Of a stretch of DNA of 32,755 bases, positions 1 to 7,999 are shown in pieces. The DNA is from Chthoniobacteraceae bacterium (GTDB lineage Bacteria > Verrucomicrobiota > Verrucomicrobiia > Chthoniobacterales > Chthoniobacteraceae). Numbering within the stretch: position 1 is the first letter of the stretch; every line of letters starts with the position of its first letter. Position numbers and translations under genes: made by a program. The notes below the pieces were generated by a model. The model worked only from the letters and a program-made list of their open reading frames with translations. It was not told the origin of the DNA and did no database searches. Location: positions 1 to 32,755 of the forward strand of contig CANIWM010000069.1 of NCBI GenBank assembly GCA_947471505.1. Reading direction: 5' to 3'.

Positions 1-143
1 CTAAAAACGGCAGTTGACCCCGTTTTTGAGGCCGAAAAATAGGGTATTTTACTCTGGAAATTGCCAACTGCGGAGCAGTTGAAAATCACTCACCCGTCCA
101 AGGCTCATTTTTCTCTGAAAATCCGTTCAACTGCCGTTTTTAG
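1..143. mobile_element. Small inverted-repeat (MITE-like) element at the window edge
   Basis: Bases 1-17 (CTAAAAACGGCAGTTGA) are the exact reverse complement of 127-143, a perfect 17-bp terminal inverted repeat enclosing about 110 bp with no gene. A second hairpin (CAACTGC / GCAGTTG, 65-81) lies inside. The right repeat begins exactly where the xylR-like gene loses similarity to its family, so an insertion into that gene is the simplest reading. The other junction would lie before base 1, so a target duplication cannot be tested. A contig end collapsing at a repeat would also explain why the window starts on the repeat's first base. Alternative: a large terminator-like palindrome. Confidence 0.6.
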
Positions 144-1259
144 GCTCAAATACTCCGCGTGGCGAAAACCGCATTTCTCCGCCACTTCCGGAAGTGAGAG
201 CGACGTGGCCGCGAGCAGTTGCCGGGCGCGCGCGATTTGCACGCGAAGGATCTCGGCGTGCGGCGTGCGCCCGATCACCGCTTGCATCCGCTGTTCGAGC
301 GCGCGGCGCGACATCGGGCACGCGCGAAGGACATCGCTCACGTCGATCCCGCTGCACGCCCGCTCGCGGATAAAGCGGACGGCTTTTGCCACCTGCACAT
401 CGTCCACCGCCATCGTGTCCGTGCTCTGCCGCGTGGCGACGCCGAGCGGCGGGATGTGCGTCACCACCGCTGGCACGTGCTTCCCGCGCATCATCAAATC
501 GAGCGCCTCCGCTGCGAGCCAGCCGCTGCGCCGGGGATTCAAGATCACGCTTGAGAGCGGCGGCGGCGAAAGTGCGCAAAGCAGCTCGTCATTGTCCACG
601 CTCAGCACGGCAATTTCATCCGGCACGGTGAAGCCCGCGCGGCGGCACGCGTCGAGCACCTGCTGCCCGCGGAAGTCGTAGCACGCCAGCACCGCAAGCG
701 GCTTTGGCAACGTGCGCAGCCACGCCGCGATGCTCTCGATCTCCGCATCGGTATCGCCCGCAACGCGCGCGGGCCGCGAAAAAATCGCGCACTTCCGTCC
801 TGCCGAGACAAGCCGCCGCGCGAAGGCCTCGCCGCGATCGATGGACCACACAAATTCCCCCCGCCCGCAGTAAGCGAAGTGCTGGAAGCCGCGTTCTAAA
901 AAGTGCGTCACCGCGAGTTCCGCGATACACACGTTATCCGTTGTAAAAGTCGGCGCTGTGGCGATGAGCGGGGTGAAACTGAGGTTCACCACTGGCAGCC
1001 GCATCGACGCCAGCGCGCGGGCGATGTTTTCATTCTCCACCCTTGCGATGATTCCGTCGCCCTCCCAACGCTCCAGCCAAGCCGGCGGGCGGTCGCCCCG
1101 TCCGTGTTCGCCGAGATATACCGTCCACGGCCCGCGCGTGCTGATGAACTCCTCCACCCCCGCGAGCATCCCCCGCGCATAAGCGTTCGAGGTCTCCACG
1201 AGCAACGCCACCTTCGGCGGGGAAACACTTTTTTTACTGGCGGCACGAGCCTTCGGCAT
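105..1259 (-). CDS. XylR-like transcriptional regulator, 3' end disrupted
   Basis: Cytoplasmic sugar-responsive regulator of 384 residues. About residues 15-275 form a LacI/periplasmic-binding-protein-like sensor, as in E. coli XylR, and about 285-370 form an AraC-type double helix-turn-helix. The second recognition helix reads CGFRHAEYLS, typical of this family, but the conserved continuation (an FKR...TP..YR-like tail) is missing. It is replaced by 12 unrelated residues encoded from the inverted repeat at 127-143 and beyond, to a stop at 105. The DNA-binding tail is therefore altered and the protein may be impaired. Family members usually respond to xylose or other plant sugars; the actual ligand cannot be read here. 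It lies downstream of the TPR gene on the same strand with a 133-bp gap. Confidence 0.85.
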   Translation of the reverse strand: MPKARAASKKSVSPPKVALLVETSNAYARGMLAGVEEFISTRGPWTVYLGEHGRGDRPPAWLERWEGDGIIARVENENIARALASMRLPVVNLSFTPLIATAPTFTTDNVCIAELAVTHFLERGFQHFAYCGRGEFVWSIDRGEAFARRLVSAGRKCAIFSRPARVAGDTDAEIESIAAWLRTLPKPLAVLACYDFRGQQVLDACRRAGFTVPDEIAVLSVDNDELLCALSPPPLSSVILNPRRSGWLAAEALDLMMRGKHVPAVVTHIPPLGVATRQSTDTMAVDDVQVAKAVRFIRERACSGIDVSDVLRACPMSRRALEQRMQAVIGRTPHAEILRVQIARARQLLAATSLSLPEVAEKCGFRHAEYLSLKTAVERIFREK

Positions 1260-1392
1260 CCTTGACCGCTACGCCTGCGCAAGCATCGGGTCAATTCACT
1301 AAACGCTCTCCTGCCTGCGGGCCTCGGTTCGCGAGCGTGTGATTAAAGCGATGGACGAGGATGCGTAAACCTGAACGCAGCAACGACGGACA

Positions 1393-2967
1393 TCAGCGCC
1401 CGAGTTCTGCCAGGAGCTTTTTGGGTTCTGGCCAGTGCGGGGCCAGTTCGGCGGCGCGCTGGAGGTAAGGGATTGCTTCATCGATACGCCCACTATTTAC
1501 GAGGAGGCGGCCAAGGATGAAGTGCGCTGTGGTGGATTTTGCGTCGAGGATGACGGCTCGCTCGTAGGCATGGATGGCGGCGGCGGGGCGGTTCAGTTTC
1601 GCTTCGACTGCGCCGAGGTTATTCCATGCGGTGAATTGGAATGGGTCTATAGCCAAGCTCTCCATGAAGTGCGTCTTGGCGCGGTCGAGTTCACCTTGGA
1701 GGAAGTAGAAGGAGCCGAGGTTGCCGTGCGCCATGAAGTTGCGCTGGGTCACGGCGATCGCGCGCTGAAAAGCGACGCCGCTGTCGCGCCAGTATTGCAC
1801 TTGGAAATGCGAGACAACGGCGAGTGCCACGACTGCGACGGTGGCGATGGCACGCTGGAGGATACGCGATTTCACCCACTCTGCGCCGAGCCAAACGGCG
1901 GCGATGAAGAGGCCGATTCCCGTCGTGTAGAAATATCGGTCGGCCATCGCCTGTCGGCCCACTTGCACCAGCCCGATGACCGGTGCCAGCCCGGCGAGGA
2001 ACCACAGCCAGCCGACCGTGGCGAGCGGACGCGCCCGCCACGCAAGGAACGTGATCACGAGTAACACAGCGACGCAACTGGTGAGCAGTCCGACGGAGAG
2101 CGCGCCATCCGTGTGTGGATAAAAGACGCACAAATCGCTCGGCCAAACAGCGCGCCGGACGTAGGTCGCCGTGGCGTAAAGGGCGTTGGCGATTCGGGCT
2201 GGCCAAGAATACGAACCCATCGCGCCCACATCAGCTTGCGCCAAGACCGCGAGCCCGGCGGCGAGCCCGGCCAAGATGAACAGCGGTATCTTTTCCGCGA
2301 GGAGACGGAGATTGGTGGCACGGTCCCGCCAGCGACGGAGCGGCCAGAAATCGAGTAATAGCAATACGATTGGCACCGAGACGGCCATCGGTTTCGCCAT
2401 CAGCGCGGCGATGAATGCGAGCAGCAGCACTGCGTATCTCCCGCGCCCCGTTTGGCGCGCGTAGCGGGCATACGCCAGCAGCGTGAGGAAGAAAAACGTC
2501 GCGGCGACGACGTCCTTACGCGCCGAAAGCCAGAGCGCGGGCTCGATGTTTTGCGGGTGGACGAGGAAGAGCAGCGCGACCACGCAAGAGCGCCGCCATG
2601 CGCCTGTGAGTGCGTGGAGAGCGAGCGCTAGCAGGCAGGCGTTGAGCGTGTGCAGCACGACGCTGGTGATGTGCATCGCGCCCGGCGAGATGCCGAAGAA
2701 CTGAGCATCGGCGAGGCGGGTGAGCAGCGTGAGCGGTGCCCAGTATTCCGCGGTTTTATCGAAGTGCGTGAGGTTCGCAGTGAACGCCCACTCGATGCTG
2801 GTCGCGGTGAGTCCTTCGCGGAGGTGCGGGTTATCCTGAAGGTAGATATTGTCGTCCCAATTCAAAAACCCAAACCCGCCAACGGGTAGAAACAGCGCCA
2901 CGGCAAGCCCCGCCACAAGCAGGAAAAAGAGCGCGCGTTTGCGTGTTGGTGTGGGCTGAGACATCAT
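1393..2967 (-). CDS. TMTC-like GT-C membrane glycosyltransferase with C-terminal TPRs
   Basis: Polytopic inner-membrane protein of 524 residues. The N-terminus has a signal-anchor helix followed by an F-x-NWDD motif (W37, D38, D39), the acidic first-loop signature of GT-C enzymes. About ten further hydrophobic segments follow up to about residue 395, including the HPQN...E..LWLSARKD and WP..L..FYPH-type stretches shared with TMTC/DUF1736 proteins. About residues 405-524 form three TPR repeats (alternating AHGNLG, AWNNLG, AHFILG helices). Known eukaryotic TMTCs are O-mannosyltransferases; the bacterial substrate is unknown and a lipid-linked donor is inferred. It is divergent from the DUF1844-kdsA pair, with a shared 94-bp upstream region. 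Confidence 0.8.
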   Translation of the reverse strand: MMSQPTPTRKRALFFLLVAGLAVALFLPVGGFGFLNWDDNIYLQDNPHLREGLTATSIEWAFTANLTHFDKTAEYWAPLTLLTRLADAQFFGISPGAMHITSVVLHTLNACLLALALHALTGAWRRSCVVALLFLVHPQNIEPALWLSARKDVVAATFFFLTLLAYARYARQTGRGRYAVLLLAFIAALMAKPMAVSVPIVLLLLDFWPLRRWRDRATNLRLLAEKIPLFILAGLAAGLAVLAQADVGAMGSYSWPARIANALYATATYVRRAVWPSDLCVFYPHTDGALSVGLLTSCVAVLLVITFLAWRARPLATVGWLWFLAGLAPVIGLVQVGRQAMADRYFYTTGIGLFIAAVWLGAEWVKSRILQRAIATVAVVALAVVSHFQVQYWRDSGVAFQRAIAVTQRNFMAHGNLGSFYFLQGELDRAKTHFMESLAIDPFQFTAWNNLGAVEAKLNRPAAAIHAYERAVILDAKSTTAHFILGRLLVNSGRIDEAIPYLQRAAELAPHWPEPKKLLAELGR

Positions 2968-3061
2968 CGGACGCCAATTCTATGCAGCCACCGTGCCTTG
3001 CAAACTCCGCAATCGCAGATTCGTCGTTGAACACGCCGGGGCGCGCGGCGTAGCGTCGGGC

Positions 3062-3352
3062 ATGGCAGAGATACAACGCGCGACTCAGACGTCGGAACTT
3101 ACGGATACGTTCCTCCAATTTATCATGATGCAGACACAGCAGGCGCTCCTCGCGCTGGGCAAGCATCCGAGCCGCCCGCCGGGTGCGCCGCCGCCGAATT
3201 TACAGCTCGGGAAAGTGTTCATCGATCACCTCATCATGCTGCGCTGGAAGACGGAGGGGAACTTGAACGGCGACGAAAAGAACGCGCTGAACAATGCGAT
3301 CACTCATCTGCAAAATGCGTTCGTGGAAGTGACGAAGGAGTCGCTGAAGTGA
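3062..3352 (+). CDS. DUF1844 family protein
   Basis: Small soluble protein of 96 residues when started at ATG 3062. An in-frame start at 2993 would add 23 residues unlike the family, and it lies in the divergent promoter region, so I prefer 3062. The pattern FLQFIMMQTQQALLALG, then PP/NLQLGKVFIDHLIML, then KTEGNL is typical of DUF1844, a family of unknown function. Its stop (TGA 3350-3352) overlaps the GTG start of kdsA, so the two are probably translationally coupled. Confidence 0.88.
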   Translation: MAEIQRATQTSELTDTFLQFIMMQTQQALLALGKHPSRPPGAPPPNLQLGKVFIDHLIMLRWKTEGNLNGDEKNALNNAITHLQNAFVEVTKESLK

Positions 3353-4164
3353 GGCCGCAATTTTCCATCGGCGATGTGCAGTGGGGCGGAAAGCTGCCGG
3401 TTTTCCTGCTGGGTCCGTGCGTCATCGAGTCGGAGGAGTTCGTCTGGCGAATGGCGACGGCACTGCACGCGATTTGCAAAGAAGTGGGAGCGCCGTTCAT
3501 TTTCAAGGCGAGCTACGACAAAGCAAACCGGACCAGCGGCAAGAGCTTTCGCGGGCCGGGCGTGCGCGAGGGCTGCAAGTTGCTGGCGGAGATCGGGAAG
3601 AGTCTCGGCGTGCCGGTGACGACGGATATTCACACGCCGGAGGATGCGAAGATCGCGGCGGAATACATAGACTTACTGCAAATCCCGGCGTTCCTCTGCC
3701 GACAGACGGACCTCATCCAGGCCGCCGCGGAGACGGGGCGCGCGGTGAACGTGAAGAAGGGGCAATTTCTCGCGCCGGGCGATGTGAAGAACATCGGCGA
3801 CAAGCTGGCGGCGTTTGGCTGCGAGCGGTTCATGTTCACGGAGCGCGGGACGACTTTCGGCTACAACAACCTCGTCGCCGATATGCGCTCGCTCTACTGG
3901 ATGCGCGAGCTGGGCTACCTCGTAGTCTTCGACGCGACACACAGCGTTCAGCGCCCCGGCGGCGGCGGCGACAAGACGAGCGGCGATGGCATTTTAGCCC
4001 CCGTGCTGGCGCGGGCGGCGATGGCGGCGGGGTGCGATGCGCTCTTTATCGAGACGCACGAAAACCCAGCCGAAGCGATGAGCGACGGGCCCAATCAGAT
4101 TCCGCTGACGCAAATCGCGCCGCTGCTGAAGACCCTGCTTCAAATCCACGCACTCGTCCCGTAA
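3349..4164 (+). CDS. kdsA: 3-deoxy-8-phosphooctulonate synthase (Kdo-8-phosphate synthase)
   Basis: Cytoplasmic enzyme condensing phosphoenolpyruvate with arabinose 5-phosphate to Kdo 8-phosphate, precursor of the inner-core sugar of lipopolysaccharide. The 271-residue length fits the family. Diagnostic segments are GPCVIES (residues 22-28), FKASYDKANRTS, TTDIHTP, QIPAFLCRQTDL, NVKKGQFLAPGD, FGYNNLVADMRSL and DATHSVQRPG. Cys24 in the GPC motif is the residue that marks metal-dependent (class II) KdsA; metal-independent enzymes have Asn there. The GTG start is set by the GTGA overlap with the DUF1844 stop. Its presence implies a Gram-negative outer membrane. Confidence 0.97.
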   Translation: MRPQFSIGDVQWGGKLPVFLLGPCVIESEEFVWRMATALHAICKEVGAPFIFKASYDKANRTSGKSFRGPGVREGCKLLAEIGKSLGVPVTTDIHTPEDAKIAAEYIDLLQIPAFLCRQTDLIQAAAETGRAVNVKKGQFLAPGDVKNIGDKLAAFGCERFMFTERGTTFGYNNLVADMRSLYWMRELGYLVVFDATHSVQRPGGGGDKTSGDGILAPVLARAAMAAGCDALFIETHENPAEAMSDGPNQIPLTQIAPLLKTLLQIHALVP

Positions 4165-4202
4165 GCCCACCGTTTTGGGGAAACGCGGCTCACCTGCCGC
4201 GA

Positions 4203-4339
4203 TTGAAACCGCAGATCAACGCAACTCAACGCAACTCAACGCAGGTGGATGGCACGAATGGATGGTCGATCTATTTTCCTGAATAAAGGGCGCGCAATCC
4301 TCCGTTATCTGCGGAGATGTGCGTTTATCTGCGGTTCAA
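4203..4339. repeat. Palindromic intergenic element downstream of kdsA
   Basis: Imperfect 20/21-bp inverted repeats border this segment: 4203-4223 (TTGAAACCGCAGATCAACGC plus A) and 4320-4339, whose reverse complement is TTGAACCGCAGATAAACGCA. Inside, a 10-bp unit CAACGCAACT occurs in tandem (4217-4226, 4227-4236, plus a partial third). No coding potential is seen. The ACCGCAGA core resembles the arm of the element at 18707-18845, so the two may belong to one dispersed repeat family. No target duplication was found. Confidence 0.6.
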
Positions 4340-4357
4340 AAGCGGCGTTCGGGCTAA

Positions 4358-5203
4358 ATGCGTGTCGGCGCTTGTGTTCTTCGCGGCTTCGCTCGCAAAT
4401 GGGGCATGTTTTTGCTGGGCGGGTTAGATTTTCCAAAGGACGCGGCATCGCTGGTTTCTGCGATTGAGCAAGGGTTGCACCCACTCGGGCTGGGGGCTGG
4501 GCGGGTGCAATGTGAAGGAGCGTTCCCCGCGCTGTCGCTGCTGCGCTGCGATTTATCGGGTGCGGTGTTTCGCTCGGAGCATCGGGCGGCTACGGCTGCG
4601 GGTGCGCTTCAGCCGGGGTTCTTTGCGCGCCGGGTGGAGGTGGCTTGCGATGCGGCTACGCTGGGGGGGCTCGGCTTTTCTGCGTCGCTGACTTTGGACG
4701 ATGCCGTGTTCGCTTTCGCGCGCGATGCGGCGGGGGCTCCGATGCTGGCGCTGGAGCAGTGCGGGGCGGGCGTGCTGGAGCTGGCGGTCACGCGCAGTGA
4801 GTTTGAAAAGCTGGTCTTCTCGCTGGCGGCGAAGGCTGCGGAGGAGCAAGGGGCGGAGGTGAAGGCTGTATCGGTGACGTGGGAGGCGAGCGGCGAGCGG
4901 GCGGTCGCGCTGCGGGTGGTGGCGCGGGCCAAGGCGATGTTTATGGAGACGAGCGTATCGGCGCGTGGGCGCGTGGAGGTGACGGATGCTTTGGCGGTTG
5001 TCGTTTCCGGGCTGTCGTGCTCCGGCGAGGGGATGGTGGGAAATCTCGCCGCAACCTTCTTGCGCAAGGAGATCCCCAAATACGAGGGGCGGTCGGTCTC
5101 TCTGGCGGGGGTCTTTGGCGGTATCCGCCTCAAGGATGTCGGGTTGCGCTGCGAGCCGGACATCCTACGGGTGCGCGCTCATGCTGCGCCCGGCGTGGGC
5201 TGA
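4358..5203 (+). CDS. Hypothetical protein, possibly DUF2993/LmeA-like
   Basis: Unrecognised protein of up to 281 residues. An alternative start is ATG 4406 (residue 17), which would remove an arginine/cysteine-rich tail lying next to a repeat. No convincing signal peptide or membrane helix. It is rich in Ala, Val and Gly with alternating hydrophobic residues, suggesting beta-sheet. The stretch from about residue 145 on (alpha helix, then paired strands ending ALRVVARAKAMFMETSVSARG) vaguely recalls lipid-binding DUF2993 proteins, but this is only an impression. The gene uses many G-ending codons, unlike kdsA beside it. It converges on the lipoprotein gene across the 22-bp repeat array. Confidence 0.6.
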   Translation: MRVGACVLRGFARKWGMFLLGGLDFPKDAASLVSAIEQGLHPLGLGAGRVQCEGAFPALSLLRCDLSGAVFRSEHRAATAAGALQPGFFARRVEVACDAATLGGLGFSASLTLDDAVFAFARDAAGAPMLALEQCGAGVLELAVTRSEFEKLVFSLAAKAAEEQGAEVKAVSVTWEASGERAVALRVVARAKAMFMETSVSARGRVEVTDALAVVVSGLSCSGEGMVGNLAATFLRKEIPKYEGRSVSLAGVFGGIRLKDVGLRCEPDILRVRAHAAPGVG

Positions 5204-5223
5204 GGCGGGGACCACCCCATAGG

Positions 5224-5504
5224 GTGTACCCCACGGCCTACAAAGCGTGTACCCTGAGGGATCACGCTCTGTACCCTCAGGGTACAAGGTGTGATCCCTC
5301 GACCTGCAAGGCGTGATCCTACGGCCTGCAAGGTGTGATCCCACGGACTGCAAGGTGTGATCCCACGGCAGCAGAGCCTGACCCCACGGCCTGCAAGGTG
5401 TGATCCCACGGCAGCAGAGCGTGATCCCTCAGGGTACAAAGCGTGATCCCACGGCCTGCAAGATGTGATCCCACGGGGATCACGCTCTGCAGGCCGTGGG
5501 ATCA
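5224..5504. repeat. 22-bp degenerate tandem repeat array with inverted terminal unit
   Basis: About twelve head-to-tail copies of a 22-bp unit, consensus GTGATCCCACGGCCTGCAAG plus GT, start near 5224, 5247, 5270, 5291, 5313, 5335, 5357, 5378, 5400, 5421, 5443 and 5465, so the period is 21-23. Early units carry GTACC in place of GATCC. The array ends with an inverted copy (5477-5504) that pairs with 5444-5471 at about 24 of 28 positions over a 5-nt loop. A 15-nt near-palindrome (GTACCCTCAGGGTAC) lies at 5271-5285. It fills the gap between two convergent genes, where it could stop transcription from both sides. There are no unique spacers, so it is not CRISPR. Confidence 0.85.
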
Positions 5505-5543
5505 TGGAGCATTTCGCCGCCTCGCGGCCCTAAAACTCACGCC

Positions 5544-5966
5544 CTACCGGCAGCGGCGGTGGTGTACGTAGGTGTAGTGGAAAGTGGGGCCATACCACGG
5601 ATAGGGGTCCACGTAGATGGGCTGGGGGGCGTTATAGCGCCAGTAGGTGTAGCGGTCCGAGGCGCGGTGCAGGGCATCCACGACGCTGTCGGACACCTTG
5701 GCGGCGCGGAGGCGGGCGATGTCTTCTTTACGCGCTTCGTAGTCCACGCCGATGCGTTCGAGGTGGAAAATGGGCACGTCATCGGAGACGCCGCGCCGCT
5801 TCATATCGATGAGGTCGCTGGGGGTGAGCGGGGTGTTTTCTGCGAGGTGGCGGACGGTGGCCTCCGGGACTCCGGCGGCGCGGACGGCGGTGAGCTGTTG
5901 CTTGGTGTGAATGGAGCAGCCGCTGAGGAGCGCAGCGGCGCTGAGTGCGAGTAGAGCTGTTTTCAT
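5544..5966 (-). CDS. Small hypothetical lipoprotein
   Basis: Protein of 140 residues with a lipoprotein signal peptide: MKTALLALSAAALLSGC, lipobox LSGC with the acylated cysteine at position 17. The mature part begins with a short helical region (TPSDLIDMKRRGVSDD, then IARLRAAKVSDSVVDAL) that repeats a theme of roughly 'x-x-L-x-x-x-GVSD'. The tail is rich in Tyr, Trp, Pro and His (YTYWRYNAP...YPWYGP). Such tails are common in small envelope lipoproteins of unknown function. Divergent from the M16 peptidase gene. No enzymatic motif seen. Confidence 0.75.
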   Translation of the reverse strand: MKTALLALSAAALLSGCSIHTKQQLTAVRAAGVPEATVRHLAENTPLTPSDLIDMKRRGVSDDVPIFHLERIGVDYEARKEDIARLRAAKVSDSVVDALHRASDRYTYWRYNAPQPIYVDPYPWYGPTFHYTYVHHRRCR

Positions 5967-6106
5967 GTCGGGAAAATGCCACGGGCTCGCCGGTTCGCAA
6001 GCGGCGGTGCGGGTTATTTACGGCATTGGCGCGGGTCCAGCTTGCGGATTGCGGTCTAATGGGCATCTTCCGCGTCCCTCTGCAACCGCAGAGCAGTCAC
6101 ACATCG

Positions 6107-7372
6107 ATGGATTTTCCGTATCAAGTCACCACGTTTCAAAACGGCGCACGCCTCGCCAGCATTGAAATGCCGCACATGCGGAGCGTGAGTACGGGGTGGT
6201 GGGTGGGCGTGGGAGGGCGACACGAGCGGGCGAAGGAGAGCGGGATGTCGCACTTTTTGGAGCATCTTCTTTTTAAGGGAACCATCCGCCGCAATGCCCG
6301 GCAGATCACGGCGGCGGTCGAGGGCGTGGGCGGGTATGTGAACGCGTTTACGACGGAGGACCATACGTGCTATTACGCGAAGGCGGGGACGCGGCACTTC
6401 GGGCGCGTTTGCGATACGCTGGGCGATATGCTCCTAGACTCCACACTGCCGCCCGTGGAGATCGAGCGCGAGCGGGAGGTCATCCGCGAGGAGATCATGA
6501 TGTATCGCGACCAGCCCGCGCAGCACGTCCACGAGCTTCTCACGGCGACGCTGTGGCCGGAGCATCCACTCGGGCGACCGCTCACGGGCTCGGTGGAGAC
6601 GGTGTCGAAGATGACGCGAGAGAACATCCTGGCGTTCCGCGACCGCACTTATACCGGGGCGAATACCGTGCTCACGGTGGCGGGTCCGATTTCCCACCGC
6701 GAAGCCGTCGAGCGCCTCGGGCCGTGGGTGGAGCGGCTGGAACGTGGACGCCGCCCGCGCTACGAACGCTCGCCCGATTTACCCTCGCGCCCCGCCGTCT
6801 CGCTGCACACGCACGACACGGAGCAGACGCACCTCGCGATGGGCTTCCGCACTTGGGGGCGGGGCGATGAGCGCCGGTTCGCGCTGAAGCTGATGAGCGT
6901 CATCCTCGGCGAAAACATGAGCTCGCGCCTCTTCCAGAAACTCCGCGAGCGCCACGGCTATTGCTACAGCATCAGCAGCGGGATGGTGACGCTCGACGAC
7001 ACGGGCGCGCTGCAAATCAGCGCCGGTCTCGACCCCGCAAAACTGGAGCCCGCCATCCGCCTCATCATGGCCGAACTCAACGCCCTCGCCGAACGCGGCC
7101 CCACGCGCAACGAAGTCCGCATGGCGCAAGATTACACCATCGGCCAGACGCTCATGGGGCTGGAGAGCACGACGAACCAAATCATGTGGATGGGCGAGAG
7201 TCTGCTCGGCTACCAAGGCGTGCTGCGTCCCGACGACGTGGAGCAGAAAATCCACGCCGTAGGAAAAGCCGACATCCAAGCCGTCGCCACCGAATGCCGC
7301 AAACGCGCCCGCATCGGCGTCGCCGTAGTAGGCCGGGTGAAAGGCGCAGAGCGGATCGCGGGCTGGCTGTAA
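6107..7372 (+). CDS. M16 family zinc metallopeptidase (pitrilysin/processing-peptidase type)
   Basis: Zinc endopeptidase of 421 residues when started at ATG 6107, which gives the usual N-terminus (MDFPYQVTTFQNGAR). The open frame extends back to 5945, but those residues lie in the divergent upstream region. The inverted zinc motif HFLEH is at residues 49-53, with the third ligand Glu in VIREEI near residue 129. The C-terminal M16 half carries the usual SRLFQKLRERHGYCYS segment. No signal peptide with this start, so a cytoplasmic location is likely. The length matches single-chain bacterial YmxG/PqqL-like peptidases rather than long pitrilysins. Substrate unknown. Confidence 0.93.
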   Translation: MDFPYQVTTFQNGARLASIEMPHMRSVSTGWWVGVGGRHERAKESGMSHFLEHLLFKGTIRRNARQITAAVEGVGGYVNAFTTEDHTCYYAKAGTRHFGRVCDTLGDMLLDSTLPPVEIEREREVIREEIMMYRDQPAQHVHELLTATLWPEHPLGRPLTGSVETVSKMTRENILAFRDRTYTGANTVLTVAGPISHREAVERLGPWVERLERGRRPRYERSPDLPSRPAVSLHTHDTEQTHLAMGFRTWGRGDERRFALKLMSVILGENMSSRLFQKLRERHGYCYSISSGMVTLDDTGALQISAGLDPAKLEPAIRLIMAELNALAERGPTRNEVRMAQDYTIGQTLMGLESTTNQIMWMGESLLGYQGVLRPDDVEQKIHAVGKADIQAVATECRKRARIGVAVVGRVKGAERIAGWL

Positions 7373-7420
7373 GGAGGCCGTGGATTGACGACTCTCCTCG
7401 CTGCACCTATCGTCGCCGAC

Positions 7421-7990
7421 ATGAGCACGATTCCGATTTCATCTTTGTATATCTCCGAGGACGACTACCTAGAGGGCGAAAAACTCAGCGTCGTGAAGCA
7501 CGAGTATCTCGGCGGCGTCGTGTACGCGATGGCGGGTGCGAGCGAGCCGCATAATTGCGTCGCCACCAATCTCATTGGCCTCCTTTTCACTCAACTGCGG
7601 GGAAAGCGCTGCCAGGCATTCGGCTCGGACATGAAGCTCCGCGTGAATCTGCGGAGCGACGCTCACTACTATTACCCCGATGCCATGGTCGCCTGCGACC
7701 CGAAGGACGCCGGGCACCCTTGGCGCGAACGCCCGACGGTGATCTTCGAGATTCTTTCCGAAGACACGCGCCACATCGACGAGCGCGAAAAGCGCATGGC
7801 GTATCATCAAATAGACCAGCTCCGCTCCTACGTCCGCATCGAGCAATCGAAGCCCGAGATCATCATCGAGCGGCGCACTATCGGCGGATGGGAAGCGGAA
7901 GTCATCAGCGGTATGGACGGCATCTTGCGCCTGCCGGAGATCGGCGTGGAGATTCCCCTCGCGGAACTCTACGAGCGGCTATCGTTCTGA
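7421..7990 (+). CDS. Uma2 family (DUF820) restriction-endonuclease-fold protein
   Basis: Protein of 189 residues from ATG 7421; a TTG at 7385 would add 12 residues and is less likely. The family has a PD-(D/E)xK nuclease fold. Seen here are the family's HEYLGG..YAMAG.S..H opening, YYPDAMVACDP (Asp87), and the VIFEILSEDT strand (Glu110) followed by REKRMAYHQI. Uma2 proteins are numerous in cyanobacteria, Planctomycetota and Verrucomicrobiota, and their biological role is unsettled. It stands alone, with a 48-bp gap after the M16 gene and its 3' end 9 bp from that of the convergent ceramidase-like gene. Confidence 0.9.
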   Translation: MSTIPISSLYISEDDYLEGEKLSVVKHEYLGGVVYAMAGASEPHNCVATNLIGLLFTQLRGKRCQAFGSDMKLRVNLRSDAHYYYPDAMVACDPKDAGHPWRERPTVIFEILSEDTRHIDEREKRMAYHQIDQLRSYVRIEQSKPEIIIERRTIGGWEAEVISGMDGILRLPEIGVEIPLAELYERLSF

Positions 7991-7999
7991 GTGGGCGGG

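Noticed and set aside
1-143. Ordinary intrinsic terminator of the xylR-like gene
   Set aside because: The arms are 109 bp apart and the right arm lies inside the coding region at the point where family similarity ends; an insertion fits better, although not proven.
5224-5504. CRISPR array
   Set aside because: Units abut directly with a 21-23-bp period and there are no unique spacers; no cas genes nearby.
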